64,000 bases of DNA from Purpureocillium takamizusanense (taxonomy: Eukaryota > Ascomycota > Sordariomycetes > Hypocreales > Ophiocordycipitaceae): NCBI RefSeq assembly GCF_022605165.1, contig NC_063070.1, forward strand, positions 682,001-746,000. Reading direction: 5' to 3'. A program made the position numbers and the translations under genes. The notes beneath the pieces were generated by a model. That model saw only the letters and a program-made list of their open reading frames with translations, did no database searches and was not told where the DNA came from. Shown here piece by piece: positions 1 through 10,687 of this stretch. Position 1 is the stretch's first letter; the number at the start of each line of letters is the position of its first letter.

Positions 1-1223
1 AGCTTTTGTGTCAATCTTGGATGCGCCAAACGCAAAGGGCTTCTTCGTAAAGTCGGTAGTAGAGAGGAACTGGATCGCCGCCTTGAAAAGCTCGGTGCTG
101 CTCAGAGAATTTGAGAGTGCGGCTTGCCCCTTCTTCCCACCCATCTGTAGCAACAGTGCGATCATGGTGGACCACTCAAAGTTTCCGAAGCCGCCCTTGG
201 AGATTTCTCCGCCGAAGCCCCGTTGCTGCAACCAGATCCTACCCAAGACGCAAGCATCGGTGAAGGCCGGACATTTCGTCTTGCAGTCCTCGAGAACACG
301 CAGGTACTGAATGAAGGTCCTCTCGGCATTGATCGTGGAGTTGTAGAACGGTGTACTAGTGCTGCTAGCTTTCTGCTCCTCTCCCCCTGCGGCTCGGTTG
401 CAGGACGAAGCAGGCGTCAGCTTGTTCCATGGGAACATCCCATCGGGCGCACAGGGAATCAGCCTGACGCTGTATTCCATCGACGTCTTGTGGCCCTTCT
501 TGGCGGACTTGTCGTCCTGAGCAGTCCCACCCCCCTTGGCGTCGGTGGGCAGGGGACGGAGGAGGAGCACGGGTAATAGCGGGTTCTCATTCAAATATTC
601 GAAGGCCAGGCCCATTGAGTCGGCAGAATATTGCTGGCGCACGTGCGCAGCGATGTACGCAATATAGTAGGCTCGTCGGTAGAAGTATCGCATGTTCATA
701 AAGTCCTTGTCCTGGAACAGCGATTTGGGCATCTGGACCACCATGTCGATCGAGGCTGAAGATTGCGACTTGACCATGGTCTTTGAAACGTAGCTTCCGA
801 CGACATTGCACTGCGAGGGCTTCGCGTACGCTACTTTGTAGGGAGAGTCTGTTGCCGGCTTGGGGGTTGGATAGGGAACGATGATGCGATGCTTCTTCTC
901 GAAGGCGGCCGTGGCTTCGGTGATCTAAAACACATCAGCGAACAAGTTGAGGTCGGAAGTGCGTGCCAGCGACTGACTGGAAGGGCGTCGTGAGGTTCGA
1001 TGGACTCCACAATCTCTTTGATCTTGAATAGATGGCCATTGGCGTCGCCGAAGGCCTTGCCGTAGTTCAACTTCACCTCGTTCAGGAGCTCGTCCGTCTG
1101 GAGGATGAAGGTGCTCGCGGTCGACACTTGCGCCGAGCTCCGAGCTTCGAAGTCGATTATGGCATCGTGTCGCAGACCAGAGCCGGCGTGCTCTATCTTG
1201 CGGCGTTTCGAGCTGGACTCCAT
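1..1223 (-). CDS. UTP22: UTP22/Nrap U3 snoRNP protein, 5' part (runs off left edge)
   Basis: Utp22 (Nrap in animals) is a nucleolar component of the UTP-C module of the small-subunit processome, needed for early 18S pre-rRNA cleavages. Exon 1 is 978-1223 and exon 2 runs from 924 to the window edge. The 53-bp intron 925-977 has donor GTCAGT, branch GCTGATG and acceptor TTTTAG, and joins in phase 0. About 390 residues are visible, starting MESSSKRRKIEH. Family-like stretches are the helical LQTDELLNEVKL segment, then YPTPKPATDSPYKV, VGSYVSKTMVKS, the RAYYIAYIAAHV segment, and KCPAFTDACVLGRIWLQQRG. The family is normally about 1,100 residues, so roughly two thirds lies to the left. The start at 1223 sits in a good CCATGG context. 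An in-frame ATG at 1343 would add 40 residues that do not look conserved. The family call is firm; the start is inferred. Confidence 0.88.
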
Positions 1224-2982
1224 GGCGCTGGCGATTTGGAGTTGCGCCGTCACGATACCAGACAGAGCGATGTGCGTGCTTCTCACACCAAGAGCTCGCG
1301 TGCGGTCGAGGCTCTGGAATTTTTTTGCCAGGCATTTGGACACAGCGGGGCGATAAGCCGATAAGCCGGTGTGCGGTGTGACTCGGTGGCGCGCTTGCTG
1401 AAAGCCCCGGTCACTTCAAGTGAGCTACCCTATACATTACTTCGTTGCCCGAGGCTCTGGTCGCCCTGGTACCAAATGACCTCTCTACAGTCAATTACCT
1501 ATGGAGCAGATTACTGTACAAGTTTTCATTGAAGTGGAACTATATGTGCACCCTCATGATCGTTTCGTGGTGTGGAGGCCTGCTAAACGAGGACATCGAC
1601 ACACCTAATGATGGCCGGGTAAGGATTTTGCCGCGGGCTAATGGTGCGAGCAACGTGCGGCGACTAGCATCGGGAGAAAAGATATGGATGAGCGAGCTCG
1701 AAGCGCTGCACGAGGATGGCTTGGGTCGTGTGTCCAATAATTGTAATCTTTATTCCACAAGGCGGTATTTGCGACGAGCCGCGCGGGACTGCTTCTTAGG
1801 TCTTAGTTACGAGGATTACACGGAGCAGGTTTGACTGCAGAAGATGTGCAAAACAAAGGGGCTCCGATAATCGCACATCCGGAAGACAATTTACCCCCTC
1901 AATGAACGGGCATGGCCGTGCGCCTCGTCGTACGGTACCGTCAGTCATGCATAGTAGTCCAATTGACCGGGCTGATGTTGACCAGCCTCATCAACAACCT
2001 GGCGTGCTGCCGAGTGGTGCGTGGCGCGAAAGCGACGGAGGTCCGACTCCGACGCCTGCGCATCGAGAGCCGCGGGTGATCGGATCCGATGCGCGCCTTG
2101 AGAACGGAGCACAGCGGCGCCCCCTCCCCCCTCGCTCTTTGTACTGCGAAATATCTACCAAATTCGTGATAGTGTGCTGTAACCGTTGGGCATTGGGTAC
2201 TATACGTACTTCGTACAGACCTTTTGAAGTGGTACAGACCTTACAAGTGGTACAGCAGCCTACCTTTGTACCCAAGCATCCAAGGTATCAACCAAGTCAA
2301 TGGATCCAGTGTTGGTGGAGGGCCGGCCACCCGGTGGAGAGATGGAGGGGCAAGTGGTGCTCCGAACTTCGAAGCAGAAGCAGCAGCAGCCTGCAGGCCA
2401 GCGGAGGCGCCCGTTCCATCCTGGATGGATTTGCGGGGGAACGCACCCCCGCTGCTTTCAGGGCCTCCACTGTACAACGTAGCAACTAACAGCCTGGAGA
2501 GCGCCAATGCGGGTTGCCAGCGAGCGCCCCGGTGCAGGGCCTGGCGGGCAGCGGCACGCGCTCATAACGGGGAAGATCCAGGGCTGGGTGCCTGAAGCCA
2601 ACGGGCGGAACTTGCCCGCCCCCAGCTTGGTATAGGCGTTGGTCCCCTTAGCCGACACACGCATCCGACAAGGGCGTAGCGGCGTTGCCAGGCCTGCCGC
2701 CCGTCGGCTTCGGCCTCCCGCGGTTTAAACTTCCGTCACTTATAAAGCCGCCCTGCCTGGGAGCTCGCGGCCCTGTACGCGGGGAGCCCTCTGCTTTGCC
2801 GTAAATTGTACCAACGTTTGCTTCAGCTTCCGCCTGCGTGCGCGTCCCTTGATTTCGATATTCCAGCCTCCTAGGTGGTCGTTGGAGCACACATCCAGCG
2901 ACAAGCACTCTTGCAGTGGGTCGCTTGAACGTCTACGGCACGACCGCCACTGCCTCCCTCCACCACGATCCCGATTCCGACG
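1224..2982. other. Intergenic, divergent promoter region of UTP22 and the CoA transferase
   Basis: This 1.76-kb stretch separates the 5' end of UTP22 (minus) from the start of the CoA-transferase gene (plus), so it should carry both promoters. It holds one copy of the GTACTTCGTAC quasi-palindrome (2206-2216) and, next to it, two direct copies of AAGTGGTACAG (2227-2237 and 2245-2255). An open frame at 1445-1834 starts with TTG and has no recognisable family. I see no supported gene. Confidence 0.6.
2206..2216. repeat. GTACTTCGTAC quasi-palindrome, copy 1
   Basis: Exact copy of the 11-bp word GTACTTCGTAC, two self-complementary GTAC halves around TTC. It lies in the UTP22/CoA-transferase intergenic region. 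Function unknown. Confidence 0.7.
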
Positions 2983-4666
2983 ATGCCCTCCACAGCCCTG
3001 CGAATGCGAACCCTGCGGGCCTTTGCCCGACATGGCACCAACGTGAGTATCCCACTCCTCGTCCCTGCGGTGGGGAACTCTGATACTGACGCGACCCGCG
3101 ACCCGCCAGCCCTCGGCCGCCTTCTCCAGGTCCTTCTCAGCCTCTGTGCGACGGGCTGAGATCAACAAGGTCTACCCCTCTGCCGCCGAGGCCCTCAAGG
3201 ACATGAAGCCCAACACGACCCTGCTGTGCGGCGGCTTCGGCCTCTGCGGTGTCCCCGATACTCTCATCGACGAGGTGCTCGAGAAACCCGACATCAAGGG
3301 CCTTACCGCCGTCTCCAACAACGCTGGCACCGACAACTCGGGTCTGGGCAAGCTGCTCAAGACAAAGCAGGTCAAGAAGATGATTGCCAGCTACATCGGC
3401 GAGAATAAGACCTTCGAGACCATGTACCTGACGGGCGAGGTGGAGCTCGAGCTGACGCCCCAGGGCACGCTCGCCGAGCGCTGCGCCGCTGGCGGCAAGG
3501 GCGTCCCGGCCTTCTACACGCCCGCGGCCTTTGGCACCGTCGTCCAAACCGGCGACCTGCCCCTCAAGAACAAGGCCGATGGCACGCCCGAAGTCTACTC
3601 GTACCCCAAGGACGTCAAGGTCTTTGACGGCAAGTCTTACCTGTTGGAACACAGCATCGCCGGCGACTACGCCTTCGTCAAGGCCTACAAGGCCGACAAG
3701 CTCGGCAACTGCCAGTTCCGCCTGGCTGCCAACAATTTCAACGGCGCCATGGGGCGCAATGCCAAGATGACCATCGTTGAGGCCGAGCACATCGTTGAGC
3801 CGGGCGAGATACCCCCCGAGGCCGTTCACCTGCCTGGCATCTACGTCAAGCGCGTCATCAAGAGCACCGCCGACAAGCAGATTGAGAAGTACACGTGGGC
3901 CAAGGACGAGACGGATGCCGACGCCAAGGCGGCGCTGGGTACCGGCGACACGGCTGCCAAGCGCGAGCGCATAGTCAAGCGTGCCGCCAAGGAGTTCAAG
4001 AACGGCATGTACGCGAATCTCGGCATCGGCATGCCTATGCTGGCGCCTGGCTTTGTCGGCGCCGATGTCGAGGTGCAGCTGCAGTCCGAGAACGGCATAC
4101 TCGGCCTCGGCCCGTACCCCAAGAAGGGCGAGGAGGATGCCGACCTGATCAATGCTGGCAAGGAGACGGTAACGCTCAATCCCGGCGCCGCCATCTTTGG
4201 CAGTGAAGAGAGCTTCGGCATGATCCGCAGCGGCCGCATCAACCTCACCATTCTCGGTGCCATGCAAGTCAGCGGAACCGGCGACTTGGCCAACTGGATG
4301 CTGCCCGGCAAGGTCAAGGGCTTCGGTGGAGCCATGGACCTCGTGAGCAACCCGTCCAAGACCAAGGTAGTAGTGACAATGGAGCACACGGACAAGAAGG
4401 GCAACCCAAAGATCGTTAGGCAGTGCGCGTTCCCTCTGACGGGTCGAGCCTGCGTGTCGAGGATCATCACCGAGCTGGTAAGTCTGCCCGCGTTGCCGTG
4501 CTCAGACGGCCGACCACGACTAACCGATGAAAAGGGCGTTTTTGACGTCGACTTTGCCCACGGACTTACCCTTGTTGAGATTGCCGACGGTGTGACGGTC
4601 GACGAGATCAAGAGCAAGACGGAGGCGCCATTTGCCGTGGCCAAGGACCTGAAGCCGATGCTGTAG
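2983..4666 (+). CDS. OXCT1: Succinyl-CoA:3-ketoacid CoA transferase, mitochondrial (SCOT)
   Basis: The enzyme transfers CoA between succinyl-CoA and acetoacetate (or related short acids) in the mitochondrial matrix. Exons are 2983-3042, 3110-4477 and 4535-4666, giving 519 residues, a normal SCOT length. Intron 1 (3043-3109) has donor GTGAGT. Intron 2 (4478-4534) has GTAAGT and CTAAC; it is 57 bp with no stop, so unspliced reading stays open. The N-terminus is Arg/Ser-rich ([12 protein letters not shown], then [10 protein letters not shown]) as in a matrix targeting peptide, and the mature part starts near [10 protein letters not shown]. CoA-transferase signature 1 (GGFGLCGVP) lies near residue 60. 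Signature 2 ([11 protein letters not shown]) carries the catalytic Glu at residue 347. The alpha and beta halves are fused, as in eukaryotes. Start ATG 2983 is the only one that supplies a targeting peptide. A long antisense frame over this gene is a codon-bias shadow. Confidence 0.95.
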
Positions 4667-5371
4667 AATATCTGAATTTGGTAAGGGAGTTGGGCGTGAC
4701 TGCGCGTTTCATGAAAGTGGCCAAAAAGAGAAAAGGCCAGACTGTTACCGGACTTTTTGGGCTGTCTGGCTTTCGAGTCCCGTTGATGTCCAATGTCGAT
4801 ACGTCACAGGCGTTTCTACCGGCATGCCAGCCCTGTTGCGAACGGCACGCGAGGTGTCGCCGAATGGCTGGAATTACCAATATATTTTCCACATCATGAA
4901 AGCAATGAATGATGGATTCACTATACGCAGAAAAAGCTGCCAAGTGGTGCCGTGACGGACCCGTGGGCGAGGTGTGATGCGGCGCTGGCTGCTTCTGCGT
5001 GGTGTTGATGAAGCAGCGCTGCTGACGTGAACTGCCTGCCCACTGCCGTGCCCTCATAATAAAAGTTGGGTTCGAAACGGAAGTAGCGCTGCGGACGGAC
5101 CCGACCTTGGTTCCTGCCAATCCGCACAGCCCACCACGCCCGGAGCTGCGGCCTACAACCCTTGCAGCCGTCTTCCAAGCCGCCTACTGTATTTCTCATC
5201 AACATCGGATCCCTCGTGACATCCTCATGACTGCTGCTTCTGTGCTGTGCCGTGGAAGCGACCGAGAGTGCAATTAGCCAAGGGAAAGCAGGCAACTGTG
5301 GCCGGACTGGGTCGTTCCGCCACTTCCTTGATCGCCACCAAGCCCTGGTGCCGTCGCCGACTTGGGCAGCC
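4667..5371. other. Intergenic, CoA transferase 3' end to F-box-like gene
   Basis: About 700 bp holding the 3' UTR of the CoA transferase and the promoter/leader of the next gene. Short open frames here (for example 4678-4899) have no family features. The ATG at 5227 opens only a 16-codon frame, which would be an upstream ORF if transcription begins before it. Confidence 0.5.
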
Positions 5372-6855
5372 ATGTTTGACCAGTCGAACGGCCAAGTCTT
5401 CAAAGAATGGACCCTGCCGCGGCATGCAATATCGCCTAGCGTTGACGGCCTCGACTGGTCTCGGCGACGACCGTATCCTCTCTTCACACCACGAGGCTCC
5501 CGGGGGCCGCGGTCGCTCCTCGACACCGCCATCAACGTCATCGCCAATAACATCGGAGACATCACCGCAGAGCACCTTGAGGGCATACCTGACCGCCTGC
5601 AGTGGCACATTTGGCGCTTTCTTGAGGCGAGGTACGTTGCTCCTCATTCAGATATTCAAGACCTGCTGACAGTGCCCTAACACCTCTCAGGGGGGTTTGC
5701 CTGCACGCATGGAAGCTGTTTTGCAAACTCTTGTTGCGGGAAGACGATGAGAGGACCCTCGGTCTTTACAGATTCAGACAGCACATCTGCAGACCAGTAG
5801 AGGGCCTTGGCTGCTACACGCAGCCGCTGACATCTCTCACCACCGACTTCATCACTCACCTCGTTATTGCCGGCGGCTGCGAGTTCAGTACCAATGAGCT
5901 GCTCTGCCTCACCAGTATCAAAAACCTCGGCGTTCTAGAGCTTATCCAACCTGCCGATGAAGTCTGCGCTGTCTTCTCACAGGTGAACGACCGACTTATC
6001 CGTGGCTGGACCGAGATGGACGATCCATTCCCGTTGCTACGGATCCTTCGCATTTGGGGTGATCACGGCATCACACAAAAGTCACTTCGACTCGTGTCCA
6101 AGTTCCCTGCCCTCGCCATGTACGACATACTGGGGTCAAGGGAAGACTGGCCGAGTCCGGACGAGCAAGCACATATGCAAGGCTGGGATTTGGCCCAGCC
6201 AGCGTCTGGGATGGAAGACGCTCTGCTACGATACCTCATGCTGCTCGCGCCAATCGAGGACACACGCAACGTCAAACTGCGCGAACTAGCCCGCAGTGTC
6301 GACTCCGACCTTGTTTCTCTGTGTAGCGACTCGCTCTGCGTGGTCAAGTTCGTGCCCGATCGGCAAGCGCCCGCCCTTCTCGACTATCTCACCGACGCAG
6401 CCAAAGTTGGTACACCAGTCTGGGACCCGGACGCCGCTTCCAGGGACTCGAGATCCTGCCATGATGTGGCTTTTGAGCCCTGGGCCTTCTGGCTCTATTC
6501 ACTCATCGGACAGCTAGGCCAAGATAGGGATCTGAAGGGGCGGGACGTTTGCCCAGATCTGCAGGCAGTCGTGGGCCCCTTTGTCCTACCGTCCAAGCCC
6601 ATGGCTTGCCTGTTTCTCGGGCATAGTGGACGAGGAGGCATCGCTTCAAAGCCATCGTATGTTAGTCGGGGTCTCTTCTCTACGACACGGCAAACGTTTA
6701 CGAGGCCAAGCGTGATATACGGACCGCGAGATGCCAAAATTCACGTCGCGCAATGCGACCAGACAGACAAAATGGAGCACGAGCGCTTAGAGCCAAATTT
6801 GCGACGGCAGAAGAGACAAAGACTGGACGACGTCTTGGAGTCACTCTCGACATAG
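5372..6855 (+). CDS. Orphan F-box/LRR-like protein
   Basis: Two exons, 5372-5631 and 5691-6855, encode 474 residues. The 59-bp intron (5632-5690) has donor GTACGT, branch CCTAAC and acceptor CTCTCAG, and joins in phase 2 to give FLEAR-GVCLHAWKLF. I do not recognise a named family. An early Leu-rich segment (EHLEGIPDRLQWHIWRFLEA) resembles an F-box helix, with the motif's proline and aliphatic spacing. It is followed by leucine-repeat-like segments such as FITHLVIAGGCEFSTNELLC and LGVLELIQPADE. The C-terminus is basic (NLRRQKRQRLDDVL), possibly a nuclear signal. If the F-box reading is right, it would recruit substrates to an SCF ubiquitin ligase, but this is inference. The start is the first in-frame ATG; upstream frame without ATG extends only to about 5252. 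An additional 5' exon cannot be excluded. Confidence 0.72.
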
Positions 6856-7172
6856 ACATTGCCTCGGACGTCGACTTCGAACTATTGCGGTCGAACGTCT
6901 CCTCATATCCGTTTCGGCTGTTCAAGCAGCTCTATTACAGCTTCAATTATTGTAGGCTCACTGCCTGTAGCTTTGTTGTATCAAAGCGAGGAGACACCGT
7001 CGTCTACCAGCCACAACGGATGCCAGAAAGCCAGCTCACAAGCCCGACTGCTGCCTTCCTGAATGCCACCCCTGGGAGCTCTTGTGGAGTCCGAACGGAC
7101 GGGCATCTTCTGGAAAGATTATTCGGCTCATCGTGGCCGGGAACGGGGACGGGACGCATGCCATGACTCGAT

Positions 7173-7655
7173 TTAAGTGGCTCTTGAACCGTCGATGCCC
7201 TTTTTTGGGATAGAATGGATCTGGTCAGGGACTTGGTTGTCTGGGGTTTCGGCACAGCGGCTACAGTGGACTGAAATTGTGATACCCAACAGATAGATTG
7301 AATTGGAGGCAGGGAGCATCCTTTTCATCACTAAACCCATCTTTCGAAGCTCTTTCAGTTCACCGGTAGCATCGTCAGTCAGCCACTCGATGGTCAGGAC
7401 TTCGTAGATGCGTAGACCTTGCAACATCGGACGGCCATCTCGAAGCAGCGCAAACAGGGGCTTATGCCAAGTATCGGATGTCAGGCTTGTCCGGGAGCAA
7501 GGACGCACTTTGACGCGCATATGAAGAAGCTCATAGCACCGTGACGCAAGCTGCATCCGCAACCCGAGAAAGGAAGGTCGCATCTCTGACTCAAACAGCT
7601 CGGCACACAGCAGCGGGGGTTGCAGACAAAGTAAGCGAAGGGCCTGTAGCCAGAG
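7173..7655 (-). CDS. Possible small orphan gene, 3' exon (perhaps degraded)
   Basis: The minus strand carries an open frame with protein-like composition: AELFESEMRPSFLGLRMQL, SDTWHKPLFALLRDGRPM, RIYEVLTIEWLTDDATGEL, then KMGLVMKRML. It ends at a stop at 7173. A candidate acceptor (GTCTTCAG) lies just before 7655. Upstream on the same strand, two further protein-like fragments occur in other frames: one around 7660-7770 (RRLRLVGGVGKELALVM) and one around 7860-7990 (EKEFAVDLTICAARISVPVA). I could not join them with confident splice sites, so this is either an intron-rich small gene or a decayed one. No family is recognised. It is tail-to-tail with the F-box-like gene. Confidence 0.35.
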   Translation of the reverse strand, partial: LWLQALRLLCLQPPLLCAELFESEMRPSFLGLRMQLASRCYELLHMRVKVRPCSRTSLTSDTWHKPLFALLRDGRPMLQGLRIYEVLTIEWLTDDATGELKELRKMGLVMKRMLPASNSIYLLGITISVHCSRCAETPDNQVPDQIHSIPKKGIDGSRAT

Positions 7656-9073
7656 CTGAAGACATTACGAGGGCAAGTTCCTTGCCAACGCCACCAACGA
7701 GACGGAGACGACGAGGTCCGTCGTAAGCTTCCGTGAATGGACCACCGTGGACATGGGAGTGCTATGGGTACTTGGTACTCTCGCCAGGCAAGAGGCCAGT
7801 ACGACGGGACATCACGGACGGGAGCGGGTTGGGGGCATGTGCCGCCGGACAAAATTTTATCTAGGCCACGGGCACCGAGATGCGAGCAGCGCAGATGGTA
7901 AGATCGACGGCAAATTCCTTCTCTCCTCCAGTTTCCCCTCCGAGGCATCCATTGAAGCAAAGTGGAAAGCCAGAGTGAATTTGAAGGATTAATGTATTTT
8001 CTAGTAGGTTGAAGAAGGAAAAGAAGAGAAAAAGCCAAAGTAGGCTTGACGCGCCGCGAGATTAAAAGGCGACCTGGCGCTTGTGGGCGGAACAATGATG
8101 CGCCTTGGTCCGTGGCGAGGTGACCCTGACGCTCTCCACTGAAAGAAAACACCCACCCACCCCAGCCAGCCTCCCACAAGTTCCATGGCGGCGCTGGGTA
8201 CGTACCTAGGGATTTGAGGCGCTGGGCGGTGGTTTGCATTTGCGAGGCTGCCACTGGTCCGAGGAGGCAACTGTGGGCGGCTGTTCCCGCTGTAGGTTTG
8301 CCTGGGTGGGAATTGCAACCCGAAAACAGGGCGGCGGCCTCTGGGCGCCTCCTCCGCCATTCACCTCGCGTCCTGTCACTCCCGCGCTTGCGAGAGGGCA
8401 GGAGAAGCACAAGGCAGGTAGCAAGGGCATCGTGCGCTATTGACATCAATGGAGGCCTAATAATGGAGCGGTGAATGAGGACCGCTTGGGCCGTTGGTGC
8501 TCAAGGCCTGGCCTTGCATCCGTTCCCCACCTGATGACCGCTCCGTGCGTAATAAGGTATGCATGGCCAAGAGACTGACCCTGAAATCCAACCCGGCTGC
8601 CGCCACAGGTCGTGTGAGGGAGCGCAGAAGCGACGTCAATCCCGTGCCTGACTCACCGTTGCCCCCCTCCCCTCTCTTTGTCGGTCTGACCCATGAATCA
8701 CTGAGTAGTATTCGTATTGATCCATCAGTCTTCGACATTACCTTTTTTCGTGAGTGCCTCGCGGGCGATTTAGACCCCGCTGTCTGTTGCAAACCACCGA
8801 CCGACCCGTTGGCCACCTTTGTCCGTGCAGTGGCCTGAGTAGCGACAACTTTGCCGATCTGCCTGTCCAGGCCGCTCGCTGGCCATTTGGCAGTACTACC
8901 CCGCTACCCCGCCTCGCCCACGGCCAGACATTTCCTTCTTTCCACGCCCAATCTCCAGACTCCCAAGACATCTTTGCCTTCCCACAGTTGGGTACTAGCA
9001 GGTGGCATTGCTCACTTGGGTCTTCTCTTGCACACTCTTGGATGCCCAGTCTGTTTACTTTCTGTCCTCAAAC
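7656..9073. other. Intergenic, upstream of PDAP1-like gene
   Basis: About 1.4 kb. The left part may hold the 5' exons of the uncertain minus-strand gene. The right part is the promoter/leader of the PDAP1-like gene, with pyrimidine-rich DNA at roughly 8640-9060. A 322-codon minus frame at 7481-8449 is rich in Arg, Pro and Ser, overlaps the better minus frame, and is not convincing. Confidence 0.45.
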
Positions 9074-10016
9074 ATGGCCGGTGGTCCCAGCACAACGGCT
9101 GCCCGCCGCGGTGGCAAGTTCAACAAGCCATCTCGTGGAGGTACGCGAGCCACAACCTCCCCTCCAGCGATATGACATTACAAGAGTGTGTTGGCTGACA
9201 GACGCACCTCAAGGTGGCAAGCACTACTCGCGTGGCCTCCAGCCCGTCGACGCTGATGGCAACCAGGTGAGCATGTGGAGTGCCGACTCCCAGAAGCGGG
9301 AAGAGGACGACGAGGACGACTCTGAGGAAGAGTCTTCCGAGGAGGAGGAGAGCGAGGACGATGTCGGCCCCTCCAACGCCGCGGCCGCCGCGGCCGCCGA
9401 AGCCAACCGCGAAGACCGAAAAGCCCAGAAGAAGGCGCGCAAGGAGGCCGCCCTTGCCAAGCAGCGCGCCCGCAACGTCGAGGTGGGCGACATGCCCTCG
9501 AGCGACGACGACGACGAGGAGAGCGACGACGATATGCCCGCGAACCCGAACCACTCCAAGGCGTCGCGTAACATGACCAAGGCCCCCAGCAGCGGCGACG
9601 GCGACGGCGACGGCGTCGACGACATCACCAAGGGCGTGCAGGACATGAAGGCTCCGGCGAGTCGGCGCGAGCGGGAGGCCCTCGCGGCCGCCGAGGCGAA
9701 GGAGAAGTACATGCGGCTGCACGCCGCGGGCAAGACGGACGAGGCCAAGGCCGACCTGGCCAGACTGAAGGTGATTCGCGAGCAGCGAGCAGCGGAGGCT
9801 GCCCGAAGACAGGTAAGATGAGCTCTCACCCCTCGCACTCACTTCCGCGCACTTGCACGCATAGACAAGGTGGCGTTACTGACGAAACTCGACGCGCAGG
9901 CGGAAAAGGAAGAGAAGGAGGAACAGGAAAAGACCCGCCGGGCTGAGATTGAGGCCAAGGAGGCTAAGAAGCGCGAGGCTGCGGCCGGGCCCAAGAAGTC
10001 TAGCAAGAAGAAATAA
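9074..10016 (+). CDS. PDAP1: PDAP1/HASPP28-type acidic heat-stable phosphoprotein
   Basis: Exons 9074-9140, 9214-9812 and 9900-10016 give 260 residues. The product matches the casein-kinase-substrate phosphoprotein family (PDAP1, 28-kDa heat- and acid-stable phosphoprotein). It has a Gly/Lys-rich start ([20 protein letters not shown]), then Asp/Glu/Ser-rich stretches with many SDDD and SEEE sites suited to CK2. The conserved C-terminal core is [20 protein letters not shown], then [20 protein letters not shown]. The tail is Lys/Glu-rich and ends KKSSKKK. Animal members bind RNA and PDGF; the fungal role is not established. Two in-frame acceptors exist for exon 2. The one ending at 9213 restores the SRGGGKHYSR run and has its CTGAC branch about 15 nt upstream. 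The one ending at 9201 would insert DAPQ. The first is preferred. Confidence 0.85.
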
Positions 10017-10687
10017 GGACGCCGCAGTAGAGGCGCGTAGTTGTTGCGGTCCTGCTTTTGGATATTCGAGCCGCGATTGCAGCTTGAGCCGCAACCATTG
10101 CATTTGCGACAACAGCAAGCAGGTGTATTGGCGGTTGTATAGCAACTGGCCCATCAAGATAAGTCATAGAGTTGCATGTAACTCGTACTTCGTACATGTC
10201 ATCTACATTGTACATTTGCCCAGCATGCAAGGCGGCGCGAGTTGCTGCAGAGAAGTGCGCGTGCTGCTGAACAACCCAGGAGTGCCTAGGTAGGTACGCG
10301 AGATGGATCCATGCAGTGCTTTCAATGGACCTGAAGGTACCCTCGCAGGCGGCCGGAAGACGCTGACCGTTTATTTGCCAGGGCCGGGCTGGCAGTGGCT
10401 GGTCGATGCGGCACGCTGGAGCCGTCCAGAACGGGCAGCCGTGCACCCCCACATTTTGTCATCGCCAGCAGAAAGCCAGGGTGCTGCGAAAAAAAATCCC
10501 CCGAGGCCAGAGAAAAAAAAAACCGGCGCCAATCGTCCGTTCACCGACCGCCTTTCGCCATCACCAACGCTCCAACTCAGCTCCAGCTCGCTTCTCCCCC
10601 GCTCCGCCTCACGGCCTGCCCTACGACTCACTTCACGGACGAATCTCCCAGGAAAGCGGGCAGCGCGAAAGCTGTGACCCTTCAGAC
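10017..10687. other. Intergenic, PDAP1 3' end to RRP14
   Basis: This 671-bp stretch contains the 3' UTR of the PDAP1-like gene, a GTACTTCGTAC copy (10185-10195), a CCTAGGTAGGTA word near 10285, and the promoter/leader of RRP14. No coding signal. Confidence 0.55.
10185..10195. repeat. GTACTTCGTAC quasi-palindrome, copy 2
   Basis: Exact copy of the 11-bp word, 169 bp past the stop codon of the PDAP1-like gene. A TACATTGTACA word follows within about 20 bp. Confidence 0.7.

Noticed and set aside
1445..1834. 129-codon plus-strand frame between UTP22 and the CoA transferase
   Set aside because: Starts with TTG and shows no recognisable motif; sits in a divergent promoter region.
3137..4387. 416-codon minus-strand frame opposite the CoA transferase
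   Set aside because: Shadow of GC-biased third codon positions; the plus-strand product has both CoA-transferase signatures and clean introns.
7481..8449. 322-codon minus-strand frame
   Set aside because: Arg/Pro/Ser/Trp-rich with no domain, and it overlaps a more protein-like frame on the same strand.
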